DNA from: Marinoscillum luteum
GTDB taxonomy: Bacteria; Bacteroidota; Bacteroidia; Cytophagales; Cyclobacteriaceae
Direction: 5' to 3'
NCBI RefSeq assembly: GCF_044005705.1
Contig: NZ_JBIPKE010000020.1
Span: 1-64,000 of the forward strand
Length of the DNA stretch: 64,000 nt
The notes under the pieces were generated by a model. That model made no database searches. It was not told where the DNA came from and saw only the letters and a program-made list of their open reading frames with translations. Shown here in pieces: positions 43,116 to 51,636 of this stretch (position 1 is its first letter; each line of letters starts with the position of its first letter). Position numbers and translations under genes: made by a program.

Positions 43116-43325
43116 TCACATCCCCTTCGGAGGTGGATGTTTTCTTTTGAACCGTTGGAATAACACCTTTAGCAGAATGGACACGGTAAAGCTCACTATC
43201 GCTCCAACAGCAGCTAATACACAGGTGTGGAGGATATCCCCGGAGCTGATATTCACCAGGACACTCAGCAACGTGCCTCCGGCAGTTCCTGCCTTCGTGC
43301 CACCTCCCCTTACCAGGTTAGCCAT
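43116..43325 (-). CDS. Tiny membrane protein (cluster member 4)
   Basis: 69 residues with a Gly/Ala-rich N-terminus (VRGGGTKAGTAGGTLLSVLV), one clear helix (about 34-54, CVLAAVGAIVSFTVSILLKVL) and a basic tail FKRKHPPPKG. It overlaps the upstream gene by 8 bp and is the last of four tightly packed genes. Size and shape recall holins or other phage lysis accessories, but no family is recognised. Confidence 0.7.
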   Translation of the reverse strand: MANLVRGGGTKAGTAGGTLLSVLVNISSGDILHTCVLAAVGAIVSFTVSILLKVLFQRFKRKHPPPKGM

Positions 43326-43548
43326 CTTTCCTGTCCGCTTTTGCGCTATCCTCTACGGTCACTTGACTGACTGCAGTCAGTACCGTCCCGCCTACGGTGA
43401 GATAGCCGCCCAGAGCAACTATTCCGACTGGTAAACTGATCGGTGCTGCCAACAAAGCGCCACCAGCTGCCGCTAGTGCCAGACCTACATTACGGAGCAC
43501 CCTGAAAAACTTGGGGGTTGGGGCTTTCGCCCTTTCTATGATTGTCAT
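43318..43548 (-). CDS. Tiny membrane protein, holin-like in shape (cluster member 3)
   Basis: 76 residues: a basic N-terminus (ERAKAPTPKFFRVLRNV), two short hydrophobic segments (LALAAAGGALLAAPISLPVGIVAL and GYLTVGGTVLTAVSQV in parts) and a charged tail KADRKDG. It overlaps its neighbours by 4 bp (upstream) and 8 bp (downstream), so expression is coupled. The two-helix shape with charged ends is holin-like; function is unproved. Confidence 0.7.
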   Translation of the reverse strand: MTIIERAKAPTPKFFRVLRNVGLALAAAGGALLAAPISLPVGIVALGGYLTVGGTVLTAVSQVTVEDSAKADRKDG

Positions 43549-43952
43549 ACGATTTTTGCTTTTTGAATAATGAGAAATACACTTTCGCCTCTTTCCATGG
43601 CCTCAAACACAAGGGTTTTCAGCTTGGAATCGGCAATTTTGGATTGCGTCCCTTTACCTGGGCCAACAACTTGTGAAACCGGGGCTATACAACCCTTCAG
43701 TTCCTTCAGGGCATCATTGGCGGGGTGAAAGAGGATGCCGCTTCTGTTGGGCACATTTTTTACCAGCAAGTGCCAGCCCCGTTTTTTGGTATATCGCTTT
43801 ACAAGCTCATACCTCCCTTCCGGGATGCACGACACCATTCGCTGGTTTTCCCTCCAGGGAAGTTCGATAGTGGAGCAAACCAGCTGCACCCCATCAAACA
43901 GGCTACCACTCGTTCCCTCCGGATGATAGTTTCTTGTCAGAATCAATTCCAT
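43545..43952 (-). CDS. DUF5675-like protein (cluster member 2)
   Basis: 135 residues, matching the DUF5675 pattern: LILTRNYHPEGTSGSLF, CSTIELPWRENQRMVSCIPEGRYELVKR, then NRSGILFHPANDALKELKGCIAPV. The last segment, with its His and Cys, looks like an active or binding site of L,D-transpeptidase-like or endolysin-associated proteins, and DUF5675 genes occur in phages. No reaction is known. It starts 11 bp after the 257-residue gene and overlaps the next by 4 bp. Confidence 0.8.
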   Translation of the reverse strand: MELILTRNYHPEGTSGSLFDGVQLVCSTIELPWRENQRMVSCIPEGRYELVKRYTKKRGWHLLVKNVPNRSGILFHPANDALKELKGCIAPVSQVVGPGKGTQSKIADSKLKTLVFEAMERGESVFLIIQKAKIV

Positions 43953-43963
43953 CCGAATCTGGA

Positions 43964-44737
43964 TTAGGTTTGTTGAACGGCAGGGGCACCATCAATAGCC
44001 ACCAACGCCAGGGCGTTGTAAGACCCGTTTTTCAACGGGTAAAAGCTCCCGTTCACTTCCTGGTAGAACTCTACACCAAAAGCCAACAATAGGGGTTTAG
44101 TACTGTTAGCGGGCAAAGCATTGGTCAAGCTTACAGCCGCTTCGGCCTGTGGGCCGATCGCAATCTCACCGCTTTCGGATGTCACCAGCGTGAAGTCATC
44201 CGACTCAAAATCAATCTCCGCACCTGCAGAGACGAATTTCAGGTGCGTAGCACCTTGAGGTGCAGCGATGGTATTCTGGGGCACAAAGCCCGGCACATTC
44301 ACTACAGCTTCACCTGTTGCCCGGTCAATGCTTACATCGAATGGTGCATACATGGTAGCTCCCAAGCGACCGTTTGCATTGAACTCAAAGCCCTGCAAAA
44401 GCTCCAGTTCACCATCGAGAACGTTCCGTTCTCCCCGGGAACTGGTTGCATCCGCTTTGATGACCTTCACCATTTCCCTGGTCAGCCTGGAGGTCAACCG
44501 GCTATCAGAGGTTCGCAGAAGAAGCGGCCTGAAGGCCGTTCTCAAAGTCCGTCCGGCTGCACCGGCACGGCCAAACTCAGCACCGTTTTCGCGGGTACGC
44601 TGAAAAGCCGGATCGTTCTGGATCCGTTCCTTGTCCACCCCGCCCTTTTCACGGGCCAGGTAGCCATCTCTAGTTTTGTAAAAGGACATGTCACCGACCT
44701 TGCCCTTCAACTTGATAATCCCAGCTTGTCTTGCCAT
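43964..44737 (-). CDS. Conserved 257-residue protein (cluster member 1)
   Basis: 257 residues, first gene of the minus-strand cluster. The N-terminal half has a strongly patterned start, IIKLKGKVGDMSFYKTRDGYLAREKGG, then DPAFQRTRENGAEFGRAG and a basic helix. The second half (about 105-257) is beta-rich with repeated Val/Ala strands. I recall very similar proteins in many Bacteroidota but no function. The layout, helical N-domain then beta-domain, could suit a structural or surface-assembling protein. No signal peptide is present. Confidence 0.75.
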   Translation of the reverse strand: MARQAGIIKLKGKVGDMSFYKTRDGYLAREKGGVDKERIQNDPAFQRTRENGAEFGRAGAAGRTLRTAFRPLLLRTSDSRLTSRLTREMVKVIKADATSSRGERNVLDGELELLQGFEFNANGRLGATMYAPFDVSIDRATGEAVVNVPGFVPQNTIAAPQGATHLKFVSAGAEIDFESDDFTLVTSESGEIAIGPQAEAAVSLTNALPANSTKPLLLAFGVEFYQEVNGSFYPLKNGSYNALALVAIDGAPAVQQT

Positions 44738-44928
44738 ATCATTTGAAATTTTGATTTGTTGCTTCGTTGCAACTCACCGAAAATCAGATAAATCAGGAGG
44801 GAAGACAAAAGACAGGTTCCGCATAGGAACATTGGATACCGTTTATTCCGATTGGTTCAAAATGAACTGCCAATGGCATTTCCTATATTTACAGTACACC
44901 AAAAGCATAGATGAAGCATAGATAAAGT

Positions 44929-45129
44929 ATGATTGAAACCAAAAGAGCCTGTATCTATCCAAAAGACGTGCAGCGAATCACGGGCATGAGCGAGCGTTAC
45001 GGAAGAAAGCTCCTAAACAAGATCAGGGAGGAGCTTTCCAAAGAACCGCATCAGTTCATCAGCATAGATGAATTTTGCGAGTTCACCGGCCTTGCACCGG
45101 CCATTGTTGAGCGTTACATCACCGATTGA
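44929..45129 (+). CDS. Small HTH protein divergent from the cluster
   Basis: 66 residues, helical, with two recognition-like units: IYPKDVQRITGMSERYGRKLLNKIREEL, then FISIDEFCEFTGLAPAIVERYITD. It is a probable DNA-binding regulator of the divergent four-gene operon or of the RNA downstream. A TATATTTACAG sequence, identical to the one in front of the candidate RNA at 45235, lies about 40 bp upstream of its start. Confidence 0.75.
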   Translation: MIETKRACIYPKDVQRITGMSERYGRKLLNKIREELSKEPHQFISIDEFCEFTGLAPAIVERYITD

Positions 45130-45248
45130 TCTTGCCAGATGAAGGCAGTCAAACGGCACTAAAATCTATGGCTCTTTGCCAATAAATTTTAGCACTTTTT
45201 GCCACGATTTGAACCCAAAACGTAGGCTTTTTTGTATATTTACAGAGG

Positions 45249-45422
45249 TTTCGGAGTTCACCAAATGCACTCAAACCAGTTCGAATAAATTGAGAACTGA
45301 ACGGTGAACCCGCTGAAATTCGTTCTTGTAACTTGCTGATACATAAAGATTTGCGTGGGGTGGTTGTAATCCTGCCACCCCGACGAACAAAGCCCGCCGA
45401 CGTAAAGTCAGCGGGCTTTTTG
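45249..45422 (+). ncRNA. Candidate structured small RNA
   Basis: A gene-free 320-bp gap (45130-45452) holds a likely RNA of about 170 nt. A -7-like TATATTTA (45235-45242) with TTTG 23 bp upstream (45208-45211) could start it near 45249. Nested stems follow: outer GTTCACC/GGTGAAC (45256-45262, 45303-45309) and inner CAGTTC/GAACTG (45277-45282, 45294-45299). A hairpin GGGGTGG/CCACCCC (45357-45363, 45375-45381) precedes the terminator. I recognise no named family. Alternatively the repeats could be integrase arm sites at the element end. Confidence 0.45.
45389..45422 (+). terminator. Rho-independent terminator
   Basis: AAAGCCCGC (45389-45397) pairs with GCGGGCTTT (45411-45419), followed by a T-rich run (TTTTTGTTTTTT). 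It ends the candidate small RNA and, read from the other side, could serve the minus-strand gene at 45453. Confidence 0.85.
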
Positions 45423-45452
45423 TTTTTTATCAGGGTTTCTCATTCCACCTGA

Positions 45453-46178
45453 TTACCAAAAGGCGGAGCAATTGATGTGCAGGTGTAACTGCACGTTTTG
45501 ATAAGCTGGAGACACAGTCACTACATCCTGATCAACCTCCAGGAATTCACGTCCCTGAAAATCCCCGGTCCAGGATACTGACAAGGCGAAGTTGGAATCG
45601 AGCGCTTTGATCACCCCCAGACTGAATCGCCCCCTGGCACCAAAATCCTCCTCAAAGCGGAAATTGGGTGATAGCTCCATGGTACTCTCCCATGCCTTAT
45701 CCCTGTGTTTGATGTTGAAAGAAGGAAAAACTGAAAATGAAAGCTGGAAGCCTGAACCCACATCTGCCCGGATAATGACCGGAAATTGCAGCCTTACCAA
45801 ATCCTGCTGCAGCTTCCTGATTTCGCCGGACTCAATATCCCACTCGGCTTTGTCTGTATTCCAGTAAAAATGACCACTTGAAAAAATGTACTTGCCTCCG
45901 GTTTGCTGCACTTCTACCCCTGCCAGCACTGTAAAAACACTCTGTCCCAGAGCTTTCCCCACCAATACGCCCAGACTTTTGGATCCAACACCTGTTCCCT
46001 CGGTTAAGACATAAGTCTTGTCGTCCTCTCCACTGATAAAAGTCTCTTCCATCTCTGACCAGCCTACACCAGCACCACCCAAAATCTCTACGAAAAAGTC
46101 AGAATTCTGAGCTTGGGCTCCTGATAGCACGGACGCCATTAAATAAACCAAAAAAGCCAGTAACCCCTTATTTACCAT
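45453..46178 (-). CDS. Outer-membrane beta-barrel protein, unknown
   Basis: 241 residues from the ATG at 46178; reading is open to a TTG at 46199. Signal peptide ends near GAQAQ. The mature part alternates strands and turns (for example LSFSVFPSFNIKHRD and FALSVSWTGDFQG) and closes with QNVQLHLHINCSAFW, consistent with a porin-like outer-membrane barrel of about eight to ten strands. Its start overlaps the end of the PagL-like gene by 11 bp, so the two are coupled. No family is recognised. Confidence 0.65.
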   Translation of the reverse strand: MVNKGLLAFLVYLMASVLSGAQAQNSDFFVEILGGAGVGWSEMEETFISGEDDKTYVLTEGTGVGSKSLGVLVGKALGQSVFTVLAGVEVQQTGGKYIFSSGHFYWNTDKAEWDIESGEIRKLQQDLVRLQFPVIIRADVGSGFQLSFSVFPSFNIKHRDKAWESTMELSPNFRFEEDFGARGRFSLGVIKALDSNFALSVSWTGDFQGREFLEVDQDVVTVSPAYQNVQLHLHINCSAFW

Positions 46179-47352
46179 ACCAAAACAATCTATAACCAAG
46201 GTTCAACTCTACGTATTCAGATTCGGAAAAATTAACCGATCGGATTCCCATACCAATAATGAAATCCTGGACATGATATTTGATTCCTAAATGCTGGTAA
46301 AATCGGGTCACCTTTCGGATCTTCTCCTGATCAATAACCCGATAGCCAGGCTGGATCAATATGGAAAAATCCTTCATTACCCACTCCAAAGACCCGAATA
46401 AGCCCAGTTGTAACTTTTCACTCTGTGGTACTTCCAACTTCCTCCAGGCCCCGTTTGGAAGTTGTTCCAGTCTGGCGTTGGCTGCTCCATTGCTCATCAG
46501 GTCTATCCCCCCACCCCATTTGAGTAAATAGCCCGTTTGACGCTGCAAAGCCACTGACAGGTTGTAAAAGCGATAGTTCTTATTAACAAAGGCCACCTTC
46601 TTATCCAGCTCGAAGTAGCCAAAAGTCTGCTCTCTAACACCTGTTCCAAAAGTAAAATACAACTCATTGCGGTCGTCAAATTCAAGAATTTCGCCTATGG
46701 AACGGGCGGCCAAACTTTGGTAGTCCTGAAAATGATACCGCACACCCACAGAACCGGTCAACAGGTTGACACCTCTGTTTGGTGAAGACCTGTGGCCATT
46801 GGAAAAATGCGAAGACCCCAGGTCCAAATTCAATGTGGTATTGCGGAATACGTTGTATTCCAGCAAAATACCCGAGTTGATATACAAGTTTCTTGCTGAT
46901 CCGATAACACTGTTATTCGGATTGAGTACGGGGTGTTCGGCTTTCCAATTGAGGGAAAGTCCTAAGCGAAACATGTATTTAAGGGCAAATTTCTCGGTGC
47001 GGATAAATGGCGCATCTAAGAATGAATACAAAGCGAATGGGCTGCCTAACTCATCGGTTTGAGGAAAGCGAAAGGAGGTATATCCAAAACCGAAAGCCGG
47101 ATAGTGCAACAACTGATTCTCAGCACTGGCATTTCTTGTCTGCCAGCCAAGCTCACCTTTGTACCCGGCACATTGAGAGATCCTCTGTTCGGAGCCATTG
47201 TCACCATTCAGAAAACTATTTTGTGATTGAAATATGGCACTCTGATGTCTGCTAAATGTCAGAAAAAAACTCGGACTTGATTGACTGTATACACTCCCTG
47301 CTAAACACAGCATTGAAACCGCCAGACATAAGCGTACTTTCCTATGATTCAT
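46168..47352 (-). CDS. PagL-like acyloxyacyl hydrolase/lipid A deacylase
   Basis: 394 residues with a signal peptide (to about VYSQ). The central region has LDLGSSHFSNGHRSSPNRGVNLL, the His-x-Ser catalytic motif of PagL lipid A 3-O-deacylase in an eight-strand barrel. It is much longer than PagL (about 150 residues), with extra barrel strands at both ends, so the remaining strands may form a second sheet or a larger barrel. Substrate in this organism is unproved. It shares a transcript with the downstream barrel protein. Confidence 0.75.
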   Translation of the reverse strand: MNHRKVRLCLAVSMLCLAGSVYSQSSPSFFLTFSRHQSAIFQSQNSFLNGDNGSEQRISQCAGYKGELGWQTRNASAENQLLHYPAFGFGYTSFRFPQTDELGSPFALYSFLDAPFIRTEKFALKYMFRLGLSLNWKAEHPVLNPNNSVIGSARNLYINSGILLEYNVFRNTTLNLDLGSSHFSNGHRSSPNRGVNLLTGSVGVRYHFQDYQSLAARSIGEILEFDDRNELYFTFGTGVREQTFGYFELDKKVAFVNKNYRFYNLSVALQRQTGYLLKWGGGIDLMSNGAANARLEQLPNGAWRKLEVPQSEKLQLGLFGSLEWVMKDFSILIQPGYRVIDQEKIRKVTRFYQHLGIKYHVQDFIIGMGIRSVNFSESEYVELNLGYRLFWYGK

Positions 47353-47379
47353 CTATCAGTTGGGTAAACTTCAAACAAA

Positions 47380-47387
47380 CAAATGTA
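47380..47387 (-). promoter_or_regulatory. -7 box for the PagL-like gene
   Basis: Minus-strand TACATTTG, a perfect match to TAnnTTTG, 28 bp before the gene start. No clear TTG lies at the -33 distance. Confidence 0.45.
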
Positions 47388-47550
47388 TTCAACCAGTGGA
47401 AATTTGTTAACGATTAGCCCAGAAAGAAAACCTAAAAACGAAAGCACCGAATGATAGGAGGTCAAAAGCATGGTAATTACAACAAAAAAGCTGTCCATCT
47501 TCAATTCCTTTTCGTTAACTTAATGATAGCCAATCAAACCCCTTTTTGCC

Positions 47551-48171
47551 ATGTCAAGTAAGATTTTTCAATACGCCGGGACGCTGGTATTTCTGATAAG
47601 CATCCTGTTTGTAGTAGGACTATTCACGCAAACCAACCCAGACCACCCATCACTGAACGAAACATCCGCCGAACCGGACCTCTACCTCAGCAATGTGCGG
47701 CATTATGCCAAAGAACAACTGGCTGAACGGAGCCTTTATCACCTTGATAAGGCCATTGAATCGATTAAGAAAATCGAAACAGACATAGATATCAACAGCA
47801 AGCAAAAAGTGGATGAGGCAATTGTTCATCTGGAAATGATTTATGAAGAGATCGCCAGAGATTCCCTCGTTTCTGAGGATCTTAACAAAGCCTTCGAATT
47901 CGCCCTGAATGCGCTCACACTTGCGGAGCTGCGCATTTCAGAACGCTATGCTGAAAGTAACAATCCTGTTCAGGCCATGGTGGCACTGAAGTACGCTCAA
48001 ATGCACCTCAAAAGCGCCTCTCAATATTCGGACTTGCCCAACATGAACCTGGAACGACATATCTACTATGAAATAGATTCGTTGATTCTTTCAGAAGCCA
48101 TGGCCCCAGTGCTGATCGCTGAGAAAATTGATTATTTCATTTCTGAGATGGACACCCTGGTGAATGATTAA
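47551..48171 (+). CDS. Single-pass membrane protein with helical domain, unknown
   Basis: 206 residues with an N-terminal helix (about 7-26) and an extracytoplasmic all-helical domain. Two similar helix pairs are visible (LAERSLYHLDKAIESIKKIE and DLNKAFEFALNALTLAELRIS), suggesting a TPR-like or bundle fold. No metal or catalytic motif is seen. Its stop codon shares the palindrome TTAA with the stop of the convergent glycosyltransferase gene. Confidence 0.65.
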   Translation: MSSKIFQYAGTLVFLISILFVVGLFTQTNPDHPSLNETSAEPDLYLSNVRHYAKEQLAERSLYHLDKAIESIKKIETDIDINSKQKVDEAIVHLEMIYEEIARDSLVSEDLNKAFEFALNALTLAELRISERYAESNNPVQAMVALKYAQMHLKSASQYSDLPNMNLERHIYYEIDSLILSEAMAPVLIAEKIDYFISEMDTLVND

Positions 48172-49820
48172 TCATCAAAATCAAAGCACTCCTTGCAGGT
48201 AGGCTTATAGCCAAAAAGGAATGACCTGGAGCGGTGTAGGTTTCGTGTCAGCGGCAGGTCTGACGGATATAGTTCAAAGGATATGTTTTTCTTTTGAATG
48301 TGATCATCTAAGCTAGAGCCAAGGGCAAGTACCGATAGAGAATCGTGATTTTCGTACCACACTTTGGTCAATATTTTGGCCAGCATTCCGCAGGTCAGCA
48401 CCACTACCGCCTCATCAGGAAACCTCATATCCTTAAATCGGTCATATTCAAGGTATGAGTTTCTAAAAGGCACCTGAAATATTCGCTCTGAAACCATTTC
48501 TACCCCAAAAGCCTCAAAAAATGAAAGATCCTGATACTCATTGGTGAAAAAGTATACTTCCCGACCCTTTAGTGCCTCCAACAAGCGCGGCATGAAAGCG
48601 AGGTTATGATGGATGGCCATGGCCTGAACTTTATACTCATAATCACCCACTATTTCGTCAGCCTGTTTTCTCAATTTGGGATGATCCAGAGAACACGGAA
48701 CTCCCACCAGATAGCCTTCTTTTTGAAAGCGCATTGCCTCATAAAGCCGCTCTGCGAGTACCGGATTGTATTGTTGCTGTTTCCTTCCGAACCACTTTTC
48801 ATGCTGCTCGCCTTTTAAGAAATCCTGAATGAACGTAAGCTCTCCGTCATTATAATGGGCAAAACTCACCGGCTTCTTGGCCTCTAGTCGACCCACCAGC
48901 AGCTCCGTGGCTTTGTGAATCACTGCACTCTTATTTGGCAGGTGCCTGAATATTCGTTCCTTCTGAAAATGCCATTTATTGGCCTTACCAATCAAGAACA
49001 ATTGACGAACAGTCTGCAAATGCGCCCTCATATTGAGCAGAAAAGATGCTTTGCCGGGGGTTGCCGGTGATGGCGTATCCTGCCCCACCACCAGTGGGTT
49101 GGTCCCGGTCAGATGGCGGAAAGTATCTCCCATCCGGGAAATATTCAAAGACTTGGATAAAGCGGAAATGAGGTGGTTCTGACTGTAAATATCCCGTTCG
49201 TTTCGGGCATAAAGCATCTCGTACATCCATCCCTTTTGAGCCTGTGGTTTTGCAGATAACCTGGTGCTCGCTATCAACACCTGATCATGATCAAGAATGA
49301 AATTGACTTCAGACTGAAAACATCCGCAGGCCGAATCAGCATAATATCTGCTTAGTGTATCGTGATAAGAACACTGCTCCCCATAACGCTCCATGGCCTG
49401 ACGAAGTAGGGCCTTCAAGCCACCGGCAGTTCCCACAAAGGCTGTAGAATCCAGGTAATTGTACCGCTCATGAGGTCTTGGGTAGTGTTTCCAGTAAAAA
49501 TAGTGGAGTCTTTGGTCTTCCAGTAAATAGGTTGAGGAAGCGGCAAAAACCGCATCAGTACCCAGTAGAGCAAATCTGTCTGCCAGCATGGCCACCTCAC
49601 CACTCAGGGAAACCCGCTCCGGGTCTGAAATAACCAAAACCACTGTCTGATCATTCTCTTTATCAAGCGCATCGATAAGTACCTGGAGCCACTGCTCCTG
49701 AGTTGTCACCACAGGACACCACTCCACCTCGGCCTTCAGCAAGTTATCAGGACGCTCATCGCGGGGCGACTTGCCAGTTTGTTCAAAACAGAAAATTTTT
49801 ACAGGAGGGTTATTCTTCAT
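48168..49820 (-). CDS. Two-domain glycosyltransferase-like protein (PLOD-like plus GT-D)
   Basis: 550 residues. The N-terminal half (about 1-220) resembles PLOD/procollagen-galactosyltransferase folds (DAVFAASSTYLLEDQR ... LDSTAFVGTAGGLKALL), but the expected DxD is replaced by SDPER, so it may be inactive or bind differently. The C-terminal part (about 300-545) matches the GT-D fold of DUF1792-type glucosyltransferases, with SFAHYNDGELTF. It probably adds sugars to surface glycan or glycoprotein. It is encoded opposite its neighbours; a perfect minus-strand -7 box TAGTTTTG is at 49834-49841. Confidence 0.7.
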   Translation of the reverse strand: MKNNPPVKIFCFEQTGKSPRDERPDNLLKAEVEWCPVVTTQEQWLQVLIDALDKENDQTVVLVISDPERVSLSGEVAMLADRFALLGTDAVFAASSTYLLEDQRLHYFYWKHYPRPHERYNYLDSTAFVGTAGGLKALLRQAMERYGEQCSYHDTLSRYYADSACGCFQSEVNFILDHDQVLIASTRLSAKPQAQKGWMYEMLYARNERDIYSQNHLISALSKSLNISRMGDTFRHLTGTNPLVVGQDTPSPATPGKASFLLNMRAHLQTVRQLFLIGKANKWHFQKERIFRHLPNKSAVIHKATELLVGRLEAKKPVSFAHYNDGELTFIQDFLKGEQHEKWFGRKQQQYNPVLAERLYEAMRFQKEGYLVGVPCSLDHPKLRKQADEIVGDYEYKVQAMAIHHNLAFMPRLLEALKGREVYFFTNEYQDLSFFEAFGVEMVSERIFQVPFRNSYLEYDRFKDMRFPDEAVVVLTCGMLAKILTKVWYENHDSLSVLALGSSLDDHIQKKNISFELYPSDLPLTRNLHRSRSFLFGYKPTCKECFDFDD

Positions 49821-49925
49821 GATCTGGAATGAGCAAAACTAAACCAAACCAATGTAGGTTAAAAGCTCAGACTTCACGTTGAACATGTATACTCAAATTG
49901 AAGTATGTACTTCGCACAGATCGCT

Positions 49926-49933
49926 TAACTTTG
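49926..49933 (+). promoter_or_regulatory. -7 box for the ABC exporter gene
   Basis: Perfect TAACTTTG, 37 bp before the ATG at 49971. A TTG at 49898-49900 is 25 bp upstream, somewhat far for a -33 element. Confidence 0.5.
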
Positions 49934-49970
49934 CGAATTCCTGAATTTTGTACAGGCGACATTAATATCT

Positions 49971-51629
49971 ATGAAAGTAATTGCCCTTCTTTTCAAGTCT
50001 TCGGCATGGAAATTTACCGTAGCAGCCATTGCCAGCTTCATCTCCGGAACTGCCCTCACTGCGGTGATCTACATGATCAATGAGGCCATCAAAACCGAAA
50101 TGGCCAATTCCGACACGATCATCTGGCAATTTCTGGGCATCCTGCTCGTCTATGTCACCACCAGCATTTTTGGTGCTTACCTGATCACACTCCTCAGCCA
50201 GGTGGTGATCCAGGACATGCGCCTCACCATCAGCAATAAAATTCTGAAAGCCTCCTTTCACAAGCTCGAATATCAGACCAAAAGGCTTTTCACCATCCTC
50301 ACGGATGACATCAACACTATTTCCTCCATCATTATCAAGCTACCAGCCATTTTCACAGCGGTCACCACGGTAATGGCCTGCTTCGCTTACATGATCTTCA
50401 TCTCCTGGAAGCTCTTTTGTTTATTCATGATTGTATTTCTGATGGCCTTTATCCTGTACAGGCTCCCGCTCAACTCTTATGGCGAACGCCTGAGGAAAAC
50501 CAGAAACCATCAGAATGTGCTTTTCGGCTATTTTGAAGGACTTATCTACGGCCTCAAAGAACTCACCATCAATAAAAAATTCAGGAGTCTCTACACCAAG
50601 GAAATCATTGAACCACTCACCGAAGAGCAAAAAAAGCATCAGGTAATTGGCAAAACGACCGTGGAGATATTCTCCCGATGGGGCGAGGTTATCCTGTTTC
50701 TGGGGATTGGTGGTATCCTTTTGATCATCAAAGAAACTGGTGTAACGACCTATGACGTAATGGTTCAATTCCTCACGGTAACGGTTTTCACCATTGCACC
50801 TCTTTCTAAAATCACCCGGGTACTCCCTGATTTTCAGCGAATCAATATCGCTTTGGAGCAAATTGACTCAGCCGGTTTGGATCTGGAAAAAGAAACCGCC
50901 CCGGCTTTGGAAGAGGACAACACCAAGATTTTCCCCGTAGTGGAATCTGAGCCTGTCATTTCATTGAAAAATGTTGCCTATAGCTACTACCACACCGAAG
51001 AAGAGAAATTTTTCAAACTTGGCCCGATCAATCTGGATGTCAAAAAAGGTCAGGTGACTTTCCTCATAGGTGGGAATGGTAGCGGTAAAAGCACCCTGGC
51101 CAAAGTACTCTGCGGCCTTTATCCTCCTCAGGAAGGTGAAGTGACCCACTTCGGAAAAAAGGTGGTCCCTGAGAATGTTGAAAATTTCCGAGACCAGTTT
51201 AATGTCATCTTTGCAGACTTCTACCTTTTTGATGAAATCATCCATATCCCACAGTCCGTCATCGATGAAAAAGCTCAGGAATATTTGAAACTGCTGGAGC
51301 TGGACAAAAAAGTGGAAATCGTGAACAGAAAACTCACCACCACCAACCTATCCACCGGGCAGAGAAAAAGATTGGCACTGCTGATATCCTATCTGGAAGA
51401 CAAACCCATCTACTTGTTTGATGAGTGGGCAGCCGGTTTGGACCCGTACTATAAGAAAATATTCTACAAGAAATTGATTCCGGATTTGAAGGCTCGTGGT
51501 AAAACCGTTTTTGCCATCACCCATGACGAATCCTATTTCGACTGTGCAGATGAGGTGATCATGCTCAAAGAAGGTCAGCTATTGGAAACTCACCTGCTGC
51601 ACGATCAGCTGCAGGAGTTTTTCAATTAA
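49971..51629 (+). CDS. Cyclic-peptide-type ABC exporter
   Basis: 552 residues: a six-helix membrane domain (about 10-300) and an ATPase domain with Walker A GGNGSGKST (about 369), signature NLSTGQRKR (about 461) and Walker B LFDEWAAGLDP (about 481). The WAAGLDP ending after the Walker B Glu is the mark of the PvdE/SyrD/YojI group that exports cyclic or modified peptides. No NRPS or peptide gene is in the window. It could export a siderophore precursor or other small product. Confidence 0.87.
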   Translation: MKVIALLFKSSAWKFTVAAIASFISGTALTAVIYMINEAIKTEMANSDTIIWQFLGILLVYVTTSIFGAYLITLLSQVVIQDMRLTISNKILKASFHKLEYQTKRLFTILTDDINTISSIIIKLPAIFTAVTTVMACFAYMIFISWKLFCLFMIVFLMAFILYRLPLNSYGERLRKTRNHQNVLFGYFEGLIYGLKELTINKKFRSLYTKEIIEPLTEEQKKHQVIGKTTVEIFSRWGEVILFLGIGGILLIIKETGVTTYDVMVQFLTVTVFTIAPLSKITRVLPDFQRINIALEQIDSAGLDLEKETAPALEEDNTKIFPVVESEPVISLKNVAYSYYHTEEEKFFKLGPINLDVKKGQVTFLIGGNGSGKSTLAKVLCGLYPPQEGEVTHFGKKVVPENVENFRDQFNVIFADFYLFDEIIHIPQSVIDEKAQEYLKLLELDKKVEIVNRKLTTTNLSTGQRKRLALLISYLEDKPIYLFDEWAAGLDPYYKKIFYKKLIPDLKARGKTVFAITHDESYFDCADEVIMLKEGQLLETHLLHDQLQEFFN

Positions 51630-51636
51630 TAGCTCA

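Noticed and set aside
44243..44746. 167-codon plus-strand frame opposite the 257-residue gene
   Set aside because: It is a shadow of the conserved minus-strand gene, whose N-terminal pattern and operon overlaps support it.
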